54,638 bases of DNA from Nostoc favosum CHAB5714 (GCF_020829495.1 NZ_JAIVFQ010000049.1:1-54638), one strand, 5' to 3'. Positions 17,763 through 26,842 are shown, numbered from the stretch's first letter. Program-made: numbers and translations. The notes: generated by a model not told the origin, from the letters alone.

Positions 17763-18250
17763 TATAAGAAGAATTCAGAACTTAGGAGCAAAGCCGGAGA
17801 CGCTGCGCCTCAGGTCAGAATTCAGTATGAATTTTGTACGACTCGCTGGCGCAGGCTCAACTCTTGAAGAGGCTGCACCAACCAGTCCGCGTCCCTTGCG
17901 CGTCTAGTAGAGAGCGTCTAAATATTGGTTTAAAACCGTACTTCGTCTTGCTACGCGCTTTCGCTCCTGACGATGCCCTGAGCAAGCCGTTGGGTGGGCG
18001 AAACTAGCATTAAAAATTTTCGCATTAAAACTCTATCCCTTTATGGGTCAATACGCTTGGGTTAAGAAGAATAGTAGGTTGGGTTGAGCATAAGCTTTAC
18101 CTAACAAAGGCTTGATAATGTTAGGTTTCGTTCCTCAACCCAACCTACGCCGATTTAGTTTTTAACCTTAACTAAACCGTATTGCTTTATGGGTAGAGTA
18201 TTCATCAATTCTGAATTCTGTATTCTGACTCCTGTTTATTACGCAAAAGT
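17763..18250. other. Gene-free spacer with a 15-bp inverted repeat
   Basis: No ORF of coding character. At 18074-18088 and 18134-18148 a perfect 15-bp inverted repeat (GTAGGTTGGGTTGAG / CTCAACCCAACCTAC) bounds a 75-bp palindromic element of a kind scattered in cyanobacterial genomes. Confidence 0.7.
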
Positions 18251-18374
18251 GTCCCTCTCCGACGGGCTACCGTGTATACACAAGTCGAGTTGGGAATCAA
18301 ATGGACAGAAAAGAACGGAAAATTATTTTTAAAACCTTTGATTTTCCGTTATACCTCTATCAATATAGCGGTTC

Positions 18375-18938
18375 TCAGTTGGGTGCAATACAATAGCCAC
18401 AATGTTTAAACCAACCAACAATATCACTTAAATTAATAGTTTCTAAAGCATCTGTAATAGCTTTATCTAAATCGGGGTAAGTTCTCGTTTCTTGTGAACG
18501 TAAAAATTCTTTAACTTTTGACCAAAAGTTCTCGATTGGAGAAAAGTCTGGTGAGTAGGGTGATAAATAAATGAGATGGGCACCAGCAGATTCAATAGCT
18601 TCTTTGATACCTGCGACTTTGTGAGAGCTAAAATTATCCATTACTACACAAGCTCCCTCCCATAAATTAGGCACTAAAACTTGGTTAATATAAGTTTCAA
18701 ATGCATTTTTATCATTTCCACCCTTAAAACTCATTGCCGCAACAATTCCACGCATTGCGATCGCTCCAACTATAGTTACATTTTTACCCCGTTTATCTGG
18801 ACGAGAGCCATGTGCTCTTTTCCCCTTTAACGCCCTAGCATACAGTCTGGTCATAGCTATATTCACCCCAGATTCATCAACAAAAACCAAATTATTCAAG
18901 TCAAATGTACGAATAATTTCCCAAAACTCTTGTCTCAA
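18375..18938 (-). CDS. IS630 transposase, catalytic part (orfB frame)
   Basis: DDE catalytic domain. The three acidic residues are visible: D in FVDESG, D in VMDNFSSH and E in SPIENFWSKVK. The true product is probably a fusion: the frame is open upstream of the ATG at 18938 through KTLHAAEQDTDRVKKL to the A-run at 18980-18988, where a -1 slip from the orfA frame would join both parts. AEQD just upstream of the catalytic domain is typical of IS630. Confidence 0.9.
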   Translation of the reverse strand: MRQEFWEIIRTFDLNNLVFVDESGVNIAMTRLYARALKGKRAHGSRPDKRGKNVTIVGAIAMRGIVAAMSFKGGNDKNAFETYINQVLVPNLWEGACVVMDNFSSHKVAGIKEAIESAGAHLIYLSPYSPDFSPIENFWSKVKEFLRSQETRTYPDLDKAITDALETINLSDIVGWFKHCGYCIAPN

Positions 18939-18948
18939 TTTTTTTACT

Positions 18949-19329
18949 CTATCCGTATCCTGCTCCGCTGCGTGTAAGGTTTTTTTTTCGGGTCAATTTG
19001 AGCTTTTGTAACGTTTTACTCATTCCTGAGCGACTAATTTTTACCTGAGTTTTCAACTCCATTTGTACGCATAATTCTTCCAGAGTGCTATCATTATTCT
19101 CTTCTACCAATTTTTGTAAAACTGGATAATGTTCCTCTCTTATTTTGGGTGGATTACCACTTTTATAGGGTAATGGTTCTATACTTCCTGTGTCTAAATA
19201 GCGTCCTAGTAACGTTTGTATAAAACTGAGACTTACATGAAAGCGTTTTGCCAGCTTTCGATATGAACCTTCTCGATTCCGAAAAGCATCAATAATTTTT
19301 TGACGCAGGTCTTGGTCGTAAGCTTTCAT
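18949..19329 (-). CDS. IS630 transposase, DNA-binding part (orfA frame)
   Basis: 126 residues starting MKAYDQDLRQKIIDAF with a paired helix-turn-helix (GSYRKLAKRFHVSLSFIQTLL, then the KISRSGMSKTLQKL winged helix). It recognises the inverted repeats. The zero frame runs on for about 12 residues past a nine-A tract (minus strand, 18988-18980) and then stops, which suits programmed frameshifting into the catalytic frame. The alternative is a plain frameshift mutation. Confidence 0.88.
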   Translation of the reverse strand: MKAYDQDLRQKIIDAFRNREGSYRKLAKRFHVSLSFIQTLLGRYLDTGSIEPLPYKSGNPPKIREEHYPVLQKLVEENNDSTLEELCVQMELKTQVKISRSGMSKTLQKLKLTRKKNLTRSGAGYG

Positions 19330-19570
19330 AAAAATCTGATTAATACACGCTAGTCAAATGTTACCAAAGTGTGTTGGACTCAACCGAGAACCGCTATAAT
19401 CTATCTGACACTATTGATAATCAGCAAGATTTAACTCAAAACCTTGCCCAATAAAGCTTGTATCTCACCAGGCAAGGATTTTAGGACTTGTGTATACACC
19501 GTAGCTCCGACGGGGGAGAGGGACAGACTTGAATAAAAGTTCAAGACAGGGAGAGGTTTATCGAACTCAT

Positions 19571-19720
19571 GTTAATTAGGACTTACGCAAAATATCTCTC
19601 AAACTCTGATTTCTCCGTGTCGCGCCAGTTGCTTCAAGTCGGGGAACCGCAAGGGCGCACTGGCTTCTCTGCGCCTCTGCGGTTCGTTATTCCGTAACTC
19701 GTGGTAAGTCCTATTAATTA
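19571..19720. mobile_element. MITE-like element truncating a transposase gene
   Basis: About 150 bp with terminal inverted repeats: TTAATTAGGACTTACGCA at the left and GGTAAGTCCTATTAATTA at the right (shared core TAGGACTTAC). No gene inside. The stop codon of the neighbouring minus-strand transposase gene lies in its right terminal repeat, so its insertion probably removed the transposase 3' part. Confidence 0.7.
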
Positions 19721-20175
19721 TTCTGTTCTTGGGGTTGTTTGCGTGCGCTTCCAAACCTCCTTCCCCTTTTTTTAAGTACCCGTCGTAATCGATCTGCACT
19801 CAAGTTGACTTGACGCTCAGATGCCAGTTTATTTGCTAATTGTTTAGAGTTATAAGTCTGTGACTCTTGAGCTAAACAATTTTCTAAATAAGCCAAGTCT
19901 GATTCCGAATATCGGGGTTTTCCTCCTCGACCAGGAGCATCCCAAAGACCTGCTAAACCCATCTTTTCCCAGCGATGAAGGGTTTGACGTACTGTTGAAA
20001 TCGCCCAGTTCAAGCCTTTAGCAATTTGCTCATTTTTTAAGCCACGAGTATTCAGCAGTAAAACTTGAGCACGATCCTTGGTACGTTGTGGAACATCTTT
20101 GGCTTTTCTTAACTCTTCTAAAGTCAGCTTTTGTTCGTCAGTTAGAAAGACTTTTAATCGGCATCCCATAAACAA
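19714..20175 (-). pseudogene. Truncated IS630-type transposase (DNA-binding half only)
   Basis: 153 residues with helix-turn-helix segments (LKNEQIAKGLNWAISTVRQTLHRWEKMGL; key residues IAKGL and STVRQTLHRW) and the GLWDAPGRGGKPRYSESDL region typical of IS630-like transposases. No DDE domain follows; the frame ends in the terminal repeat of a MITE-like element. It could be a natural orfA of a two-frame element, but no orfB exists downstream. It belongs to a different subgroup from the intact IS630 next to it. Confidence 0.75.
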
Positions 20176-21361
20176 TAACCTTTTACACAGTCAGTCAATT
20201 TTTGCCATTTTTTTATGTCTATTCACGCCTATATACTTAATTGCTTACGTATTTAATAGCACGTTTTAAAAGCTGAACTATAAGCATTAAGGATGTCGGC
20301 GTCTAAAAGGCTGCTACGCGAGAAGTATTGGCTTGTGAACACGTAATCATTGTTTGCAATTTATCATCGAGAATGGATTTTTATAAAAAGTTAAGTACAT
20401 CATAAATGACACCATTAACATGTATAGGCAAATTTCTTAGATAGTCAGAAGCTGTAGCTTTCAGCTATGACAATAAGAATTTATTGGCGTTGTCCTGATT
20501 AATGTTTAAAGCCCATAATCAAGGACTGTATCATTAAATTTATTAGATTATTCGTATGCTTACGGAGATTTATCGAAACTTTAAAAATGATTTGTAAGCT
20601 AGTTTACATTTGAATAGCCAGGAAAAGATATACAAGCCTAGTTTCTTTTTATCCTCGTCATCTATGGAAATTTGTCTTCATTATCTCCATACAAATATTT
20701 GTTTTCTCGGCTTTACATAAAGTTTATATTTCACATGACAATATTCTTGGTTGAGACAAAAATATATTATATATCCATTATAAAAAACAGTGCTAACAGG
20801 TTATTTGATGCGCGATGAAAACGGAGATAAAGTTTTTATTACTTTTCCTACCTTTCCTACTTTTCCTACCTTTCCTACTTTTCCTACCTTTCCTACTTAA
20901 TAAAAAAGGGTTTTATAAAAAAGTAACTTTTGATGATTGATAGATGATTGATATTTAAATCTATTCTATTAATACCTCGATTTTGCGACATCTCAATATT
21001 TTATACCACAATTATAAAATATGTTTGTGAACCCTGTTATTTCCTTAGCATTCATACCTCATGTCAAAAAAAAGGTTACAATAAAAGTTCTGGATATGTT
21101 ATTTAAATTTTTAATATAATAAGTATGGTCTTTTTGAATTAGGATAAAATCAAATAAATAGCAAAATCAAATACTCAGTAAATCCTGAGGAATAAATTAA
21201 TATTTAGTATATTTTTTGAGTCATAATTTTTGCTAAAAAACAGCAATAATTGATACAAGTTAAATTTTTCAAAAACTGATATTCATTACAACTTAAAAAA
21301 AAAATAATAGGGACAATGGGGGCAGAAGAAAAACCTGTTAATTTGCGCTTGGAGACGAATA
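20176..21361. promoter_or_regulatory. Long AT-rich region upstream of flv3, with a pyrimidine repeat
   Basis: About 1.2 kb without a gene. An 18-bp pyrimidine-rich repeat (CCTTTCCTACTTTTCCTA, about 2.5 copies) lies at 20846-20899. An NtcA-type site is at 20594-20607 (separate entry). The remainder is very AT-rich with no clear structure. Confidence 0.5.
20594..20634 (+). promoter_or_regulatory. Candidate NtcA-activated promoter
   Basis: GTA-AGCTAGTT-TAC (20594-20607) matches the NtcA consensus GTAN8TAC exactly, and TATACA follows 21 bases later as a possible -10. This is the layout of NtcA-activated promoters in heterocystous cyanobacteria. It is about 720 bases before the flv3 start, so the leader would be unusually long. 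By chance alone such a site is not rare in AT-rich DNA. Confidence 0.35.
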
Positions 21362-23101
21362 ATGGTAGCGATGTCTACGACCGGCTACGCCCACGCAGAG
21401 AACGTTCAACATCGGCTAACTATACAAACTGTAGAAATTGCCCCTAACACAACGGCGATTCGCTCTCTTGATTGGGACCGCGATCGCTTCGATATCGAAT
21501 TCGGACTGCAAAACGGCACAACCTACAATTCATATCTAATTAGGGGTGAACAAACAGTTTTGATTGATACTTCTCACCAGAAGTTTCGCGATCTGTATTT
21601 AGAGACTCTAAAAGGTCTTGTCAACCCCAAAACAATTGATTACATAATTGTCAGCCACACAGAGCCAGACCATAGCGGCTTAGTAGAAGATGTTCTTCAG
21701 TTAGCTCCTAGAGCTACCGTTTTAGCATCAAAAGTTGCGCTTCAGTTTTTAGAAGGCTTAGTTCACGATCCTTTCTCAAAGAGGGTTGTAAAAACCGGCG
21801 ATCGCATAGATATCGGTAAAGGTCACGAAATGGAATTCGTGAGTGCGCCTAACCTGCACTGGCCGGATACAATCTTTAGCTTTGACCGCAAAACCCAAAT
21901 TCTCTACACCTGTGATGCTTTTGGGATGCATTTTTGTGACGATCGCACCTTCGACGAAGATTTAGAAGCGATCGAAGCTGATTTTAGATTTTACTACGAT
22001 TGCTTGATGGGCCCTAACGCTCGTTCGCTGCTGAATGCGATGAAGCGGATGGGTGATCTTGGAAAGATTAATATTATCGCCAACGGTCATGGCCCATTAT
22101 TATACCACCATTTAGATGTTCTAACCGGGTGCTACGAAAATTGGAGCCAAAAACAAGCTAAAGCAGAAACAACAGTTGGCTTGTTTTTTGTCTCAGATTA
22201 CGGCTATGGCGAACGCCTCGGTCACGCAATTGCCGAAGGTATACTGAAAACTGGCATTGGGGTAGAAGTACTGGATCTGAGTACTGCTGAGAGCCAAGAA
22301 ATTCAAGAACTAGCTGGGAGAGCATCTGGCATCATTATTGGTATGCCCCCGACTACTTCCGCCGCCGCCCAAGCTAGTATCAGTTCGGTGCTAGCTGTCG
22401 CCAAGAACAAGCAATTTATTGGGCTGTTTGAATGTTACGGTGGGGATGATGAACCCATTGATACACTCCGCAGACAATTTCTTGACTCTGGCATCAAAGA
22501 AGCTTTCCCACCCATTCGGATTAAAGAGGCTCCCACCGCATCTACATTCCAGTTGTGTGAAGAAGCGGGTAAAGACATCGGACAATTGCTGGTGCGCGAT
22601 CGCAACATCAAGCAAATCAAGTCCCTTGATGTCAACATGGAAAAGGCATTAGGTCGGATTAGCAGTGGACTGTATATAGTCACCACTAAAAAAGATAATG
22701 CCTCAAGTGCAATGCTGGCATCCTGGGTAACGCAAGCGAGTTTGCAACCCTTAGGATTGACAATTGCCGTTGCTAAAGACCGCGCCATTGATTCCTTAAT
22801 GCAAATAGGCGATCGCTTCGTCCTCAACGTTTTGGAAGAAGGCAATTATCAAGAACTCAAGAAACACTTTCTCAAGCGCTTGCATCCCGGTGCTGACCGA
22901 TTTGCTGGGGTGAAAACTCAAACCGCGAAAAACGGTTCCCCAATTCTAACTGATGCTCTGGCATACATGGAATGTGAAATACAGAGCAGCATGGAATGCA
23001 GCGACCACTGGATTTTATACTGCACCGTCCAAGAAGGTCGTGTCTCCAAAAACGATGGATTGACAGCCGTTCGCCATCGCAAAGTAGGTAATTACTACTA
23101 A
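21362..23101 (+). CDS. flv3: Flavodiiron protein, canonical-ligand (Flv3-type)
   Basis: A 579-residue class C flavodiiron protein that reduces O2 to water with electrons from the photosynthetic chain. Domains: metallo-beta-lactamase-like diiron domain (about 20-265), flavodoxin-like FMN domain (about 270-410) and flavin reductase domain (about 430-579). All diiron ligands are present: H99, E101, D103 and H104 in HTEPDHSG, H166, D185 and H243. The start is ATG 21362 after GGAG (MSTT at 21371 is possible). It directly precedes a degenerate-ligand partner; this immediate flv3-flv1 pairing resembles the heterocyst-specific flv3B-flv1B pair of Nostoc sp. PCC 7120 (from memory). The flv4-flv2 operon normally has a gene between them. 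Confidence 0.92.
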   Translation: MVAMSTTGYAHAENVQHRLTIQTVEIAPNTTAIRSLDWDRDRFDIEFGLQNGTTYNSYLIRGEQTVLIDTSHQKFRDLYLETLKGLVNPKTIDYIIVSHTEPDHSGLVEDVLQLAPRATVLASKVALQFLEGLVHDPFSKRVVKTGDRIDIGKGHEMEFVSAPNLHWPDTIFSFDRKTQILYTCDAFGMHFCDDRTFDEDLEAIEADFRFYYDCLMGPNARSLLNAMKRMGDLGKINIIANGHGPLLYHHLDVLTGCYENWSQKQAKAETTVGLFFVSDYGYGERLGHAIAEGILKTGIGVEVLDLSTAESQEIQELAGRASGIIIGMPPTTSAAAQASISSVLAVAKNKQFIGLFECYGGDDEPIDTLRRQFLDSGIKEAFPPIRIKEAPTASTFQLCEEAGKDIGQLLVRDRNIKQIKSLDVNMEKALGRISSGLYIVTTKKDNASSAMLASWVTQASLQPLGLTIAVAKDRAIDSLMQIGDRFVLNVLEEGNYQELKKHFLKRLHPGADRFAGVKTQTAKNGSPILTDALAYMECEIQSSMECSDHWILYCTVQEGRVSKNDGLTAVRHRKVGNYY

Positions 23102-23294
23102 AGATTGGGCATGGGGCATAGGGCATGGGGCATGGGGCATGGGACATAGGGAATGAGTTATTTTCCCTGTCTCCCTTATCCCCCTTATCTTCCCCAATGC
23201 CCAATTCCCAATTCCCAATTCCCAATGCCCAATGCCCAATGCCCAATGCCCAATGCCCAATGCCCAATTCCCAATTCGCCAACTTTTAACAGCT
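23102..23294. repeat. Heptamer-type repeats between flv3 and flv1
   Basis: Runs of GGGCATG/GGGCATA (23107-23155) face runs of CCCAATG/CCCAATT (23195-23275). The two halves are partly complementary, so the transcript between the two coding regions could form a long imperfect hairpin. The same CCCAATG family recurs at 36004-36085. Confidence 0.88.
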
Positions 23295-25007
23295 ATGACC
23301 AATTCCAAGCCACGCGACGTACAAGTTTTACCAATTGCTACAAATACTAAGGCGATCAAAGCACGTAGTTGGTCACGTCTGCGGTTTGAAATTGAATATG
23401 CACTTGAAAGAGGTACTACCTCCAATTGCTATTTAATTGAAGCTGATAAAACCGCACTTATCGATCCACCGCCAGAAAGCTTTACCGAAATTTATTTAGA
23501 GGCATTGCGGCAGACTTTAGATTTGCAAAGTTTGGATTATATAATCCTGGGTCATTTTAGTCCCAATCGAGTTGCAACCCTCAAAGCAATTTTAGAACTA
23601 GCACCACAGGTAACTTTTGTCTGTTCTCTTCCCGGTGCGAACAATTTGCGTGCTGCTTTCCTAGATCATGATTTGAAAGTCTTGGTGATGCGGGGGAAAG
23701 AAACTCTGGATTTAGGCAAGGGTCATGTTTTGAAATTCTTGCCCACTCCCAGTCCGCGTTGGCCGGAAGGACTTTGTACCTACGATCAGCAAACCCAAAT
23801 TCTCTACACAGATAAGTTATTTGCAACTCATCTCTGTGGTGATGAAGTGTTTGATGATAACTGGGAAGCGCTTAAAGAAGACCAGCGTTATTACTTTAAC
23901 TGCCTAATGGCTCCCCAAATTCCTCATGTGCAAGCAGCTTTGGAGAAAATCTCAGATTTGCAGGTGAGAATGTATGCTGTGGGTCATGGGCCCTTGGTAC
24001 GCACCAGCTTAATCGAACTCACTAAAGCTTATGCAGAGTGGAGCCGTTCTCACAACGATCGCGAGATTTCTGTTGCCCTACTTTATGCTTCAGCTTACGG
24101 AAATACGGCGACTTTAGCACAAGCGATCGCTCTGGGACTAACTAAAGGTGGAGTTGCAGTCAAATCGATTAACTGTGAATTTGCTACTCCTGATGAAGTT
24201 CGCATCAACCTAGCACAGTCAGAGGGTTTTATCATTGGTTCTCCTACCATCGGTGGTCATGCGCCAACTCCCATTCATACAGCTTTAGGTATTGTGCTAT
24301 CAAGCGGTGACAATAGCAAACTCGCTGGGGTTTTTGGTTCCTACGGCTGGAGTGGCGAAGCATTTGACTTAATTGAAGGTAAACTCCGGGATGCTGGATA
24401 TCGCTTTGGTTTTGACACCCTGAAGGTGAAGTTTAAACCTGATGATGTCACTCTCAAATTCTGTGAAGAACTAGGTACTGACTTTGCCCAAGCACTGAAA
24501 AAGGCTAAAAAGGTACGCGTACCACAACAAGCGGCTACTCCAGTAGAACAGGCTGTTGGTCGGATCGTTGGTTCCGTCTGCGTGGTGACAGCTAAACAAG
24601 GAGAAGTGTCTACCGCAATGTTAGGCGCTTGGGTTTCTCAAGCCACCTTCAACCCACCCGGATTAACTGTTGCGATCGCCAAAGACCGAGCGATCGAATC
24701 TTTGATGTATCCAGGCGGTAAGTTTGCCTTAAATATTCTACCTGAAGGCAATCATCAAGATTACATGAAGCATTTTCGTAAATCTTTTGCGCCTGGAGAA
24801 AACCGATTTGCCAACTTTAGTACAGCAGTTGCAGATAACGGCTGTACCGTTCTCACCGACGCTCTAGCATATTTGGAATGTTCAGTCAACCAACGTCTGG
24901 AATGTGGCGATCACTGGGTTGTGTATGCAACTGTGGATGAAGGTAAATTACTCAAGCCTGATGCTGTGACTGCCATTAACCATCGCAAAACCGGCACTCA
25001 TTATTAA
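23295..25007 (+). CDS. flv1: Flavodiiron protein, degenerate-ligand (Flv1-type)
   Basis: 570 residues with the same three-domain layout as the preceding Flv3. The diiron ligands are largely replaced: HFSPNRVA stands for HTEPDHSG (H87 kept; S89, N91, R92), R155 replaces His, K174 replaces Asp, and H231 is kept. Neutral or basic replacements are characteristic of Flv1/Flv2, which work only with a canonical partner. The ATG at 23295 is chosen because the open frame upstream is repeat sequence. A hairpin terminator follows at 25099. Confidence 0.92.
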   Translation: MTNSKPRDVQVLPIATNTKAIKARSWSRLRFEIEYALERGTTSNCYLIEADKTALIDPPPESFTEIYLEALRQTLDLQSLDYIILGHFSPNRVATLKAILELAPQVTFVCSLPGANNLRAAFLDHDLKVLVMRGKETLDLGKGHVLKFLPTPSPRWPEGLCTYDQQTQILYTDKLFATHLCGDEVFDDNWEALKEDQRYYFNCLMAPQIPHVQAALEKISDLQVRMYAVGHGPLVRTSLIELTKAYAEWSRSHNDREISVALLYASAYGNTATLAQAIALGLTKGGVAVKSINCEFATPDEVRINLAQSEGFIIGSPTIGGHAPTPIHTALGIVLSSGDNSKLAGVFGSYGWSGEAFDLIEGKLRDAGYRFGFDTLKVKFKPDDVTLKFCEELGTDFAQALKKAKKVRVPQQAATPVEQAVGRIVGSVCVVTAKQGEVSTAMLGAWVSQATFNPPGLTVAIAKDRAIESLMYPGGKFALNILPEGNHQDYMKHFRKSFAPGENRFANFSTAVADNGCTVLTDALAYLECSVNQRLECGDHWVVYATVDEGKLLKPDAVTAINHRKTGTHY

Positions 25008-25098
25008 ATAGTGAGACATTTAACTTAGGGGAAGCGCTTTAGCTTAAATATAAGCAAGGCAAAGCGTTTTATGACAAAAATTCTCTTTTTTATTGTGG

Positions 25099-25127
25099 GA
25101 TGGACAAGATGTCCATCTCATTTTTTT
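25099..25127 (+). terminator. Terminator of flv3-flv1
   Basis: 8-bp stem GATGGACA / TGTCCATC, 3-base loop, followed by TCA and seven T, 92 bp after the flv1 stop. Confidence 0.8.
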
Positions 25128-25168
25128 GTCAAGATGCAGAGTCCGCCCAAGAGAATTTTAGTTATTGA

Positions 25169-25448
25169 CTAAGTACAGCATTTTATTAATTCGTAGCGAA
25201 TTAAATTTGGCAATACCCTGCAATGCCAATGCATTGACTGACAATGCCAATGCATCGACTGACAATGCCAATGCATCGACTGACAATGCCAATGCATCGA
25301 CTGACAATGCCAATGCATCGACTGACAATGCCAATGCATCGGCTAACAATGCCAATGCATCGACTGACAATGCCAATGCATCGGCTAACAATGCCAATGC
25401 GTCCCCTTGCATTAAAAACGCTACGATTTTACGCAAAGCTGTACTAAG
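25169..25448. mobile_element. Dispersed inverted-repeat element with 21-bp repeats, copy A
   Basis: About 280 bp. The ends CTAAGTACAGC and GCTGTACTAAG form terminal inverted repeats. Flanks of about 45 bp on each side surround eight 21-bp units plus a partial (25222-25404), each an AATGCCAATGC block, then A or G, TC, and a variable tail. A second copy in opposite orientation lies at 36996-37253 with nearly the same flanks but different unit tails. No protein is evident; open frames here follow only from the 21-bp period. Confidence 0.88.
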
Positions 25449-25677
25449 CTATCTATCTTTAGACAGATATTGGAAGTTTTAAGTTTTAGATTACATAAAA
25501 TATACTTTTATGTTACAAAAACATCTATTGTTTTAAAAGGACTCCGAGAATACTCTGGTAGATTCCTGAAATGAGCAACCACTGGCTACGAAATGTGTCG
25601 AGTGCGATCGCTCAAAGCAGATGACGGAACCTCTATTGCTGGTATATTGCGTAGCTTAGTCCAAGAGTAGGAGCATC
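25449..25677. other. Spacer with a possible ribbon-helix-helix remnant
   Basis: 25593-25670 reads a 25-residue frame with KADDGTSIAGILRSLVQE then stop, which resembles the second half of a ribbon-helix-helix (antitoxin-type) domain. It is too short and lacks the first strand, so it is at most a remnant. Confidence 0.3.
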
Positions 25678-26823
25678 GTGCCCTGCGGCGAAATTATCAC
25701 CGACCGAACACCAGAGTTATTAAGGAGTCAAAACCAAGTGAATCCCAATGAAAGCACCATTAACAAACCATCTTTAGAAATCAATGCTTCTCGTCAGTTT
25801 ACTGCTTGGCTGTATGAGCAAAACCTCAGTTTGTCCTTCACTACCTATCAAGCGGGGAAGTTATTCTTTATCGGCTTGCAACCAAACGGCAAATTATCTG
25901 TATTTGAACGTAGCTTTGAGCGATGCATGGGGTTGTATGCCAATGGCAGCAGCCTCTACATGAGTTCCCTGTACCAACTGTGGCGATTTGAAAATATCAT
26001 CCAACCCGGACAAAACCACCAAGGCTACGATGCTCTTTATTTGCCCCAGATGAGTTATGTGACGGGAGATTTGGATATTCACGACATCGCTTTGAGTAGA
26101 GCAGAAGAAGATTTAAACTCACAAAAATTAGTATTTGTCAATACCTTATTTAGTTGTTTGGCAACAGTCAGCGAAACCCACAGTTTCGTTCCCTTATGGC
26201 AACCAACCTTTATCAGCAAGCTAGCGGCAGAAGATCGATGTCACCTGAATGGGTTGGCAATGCAGCAAGGAAAACCCAAATACGTCACTGTCGTCAGCCA
26301 GTCAGATGTGGGAGAAGGCTGGCGGGAGCATCGGGCAAATGGCGGCTGTGTCATTGACGTAGAAAGCAATGAAATCGTGTTGCAGGGGTTGTCTATGCCC
26401 CACTCCCCCCGATGGCATCAGGAAAAACTCTGGCTGCTCAACTCAGGCGCGGGAGAGTTTGGCTTTGCCGACTTAAACCGGGGAGTGTTTGAACCAGTCG
26501 CCTTCTGTCCGGGATATCTGCGCGGTTGTGTTTTTCATGGCGACTTTGCGGTAGTGGGAATTTCCCAACCCAGGCATAACAAGACCTTTAGCGGCTTACC
26601 CCTAGACGAGAAATTGCAACAGAAAAACGTTGAGCCTCGCTGTGGGTTACTAGTGATTGACCTGAGAAGCGGCGATATTGTCCATTCCCTGCGAATAGAA
26701 GGGGTGGTACTGGAATTGTACGACGTGGTAGCACTTTTGGGGGTACGTCGTCCAATGGCGATCGGATTTCGCAGCGACGAAATTCGGCGGGTAGTGACGG
26801 TGGGATCGGATCAAAATTTATAA
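25678..26823 (+). CDS. TIGR03032 / DUF4915 family protein
   Basis: Up to 381 residues. The translation matches what I know of the TIGR03032 family: LYMSSLYQLWRFEN, PQMSYVTGDLDIHDIA, VFVNTLFSCLATVS, PLWQPTFISKLAAEDRCHLNGLAM and GYLRGCVF. The function is unknown; the repeated strand pattern suggests a beta-propeller. No signal peptide. The start is uncertain: GTG 25678 (AGGAG close upstream) or GTG 25738 (AAGGAG 12 bases upstream); homology begins after residue about 38, so either is possible. The next gene starts 19 bp later, so the two are likely co-transcribed. Confidence 0.8.
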   Translation: MPCGEIITDRTPELLRSQNQVNPNESTINKPSLEINASRQFTAWLYEQNLSLSFTTYQAGKLFFIGLQPNGKLSVFERSFERCMGLYANGSSLYMSSLYQLWRFENIIQPGQNHQGYDALYLPQMSYVTGDLDIHDIALSRAEEDLNSQKLVFVNTLFSCLATVSETHSFVPLWQPTFISKLAAEDRCHLNGLAMQQGKPKYVTVVSQSDVGEGWREHRANGGCVIDVESNEIVLQGLSMPHSPRWHQEKLWLLNSGAGEFGFADLNRGVFEPVAFCPGYLRGCVFHGDFAVVGISQPRHNKTFSGLPLDEKLQQKNVEPRCGLLVIDLRSGDIVHSLRIEGVVLELYDVVALLGVRRPMAIGFRSDEIRRVVTVGSDQNL

Positions 26824-26842
26824 TTCAGAGGAATCAACAATA

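Larger units (their letters stand above)
18364..19398 (-). mobile_element. Complete IS630-family insertion sequence
   Basis: About 1035 bp. The ends are inverted repeats TATAGCGGTTCTCAGTTGGG (left) and its partner TATAGCGGTTCTCGGTTGAG (right, reverse complement), with TA at both borders as expected for IS630, which duplicates TA. It encodes a two-frame transposase on the minus strand joined by a run of nine A. Everything needed for activity appears present. Confidence 0.88.
18251..19524. mobile_element. Small inverted-repeat element interrupted by IS630
   Basis: Outer inverted repeats at 18251-18286 and 19485-19524 share CTACCGTGTATACACAAGTC-like cores and GTCCCTCTCC ends. Between them lies a complete IS630-type element (18364-19398). 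Removing it leaves an element of roughly 240 bp with terminal inverted repeats and no gene, that is, MITE-like. The IS630 therefore seems to have landed in a MITE. Confidence 0.7.

Noticed and set aside
25158..25482. ORFs on both strands in the 25.2-kb array (NANASTD and DALALSV heptads)
   Set aside because: Same reason: frames are open on both strands because of the 21-bp unit, within a mobile-looking element.
25593..25670. Possible antitoxin (ribbon-helix-helix) upstream of the TIGR03032 gene
   Set aside because: Only about 25 residues, no N-terminal strand and no toxin partner; kept only as a spacer note.
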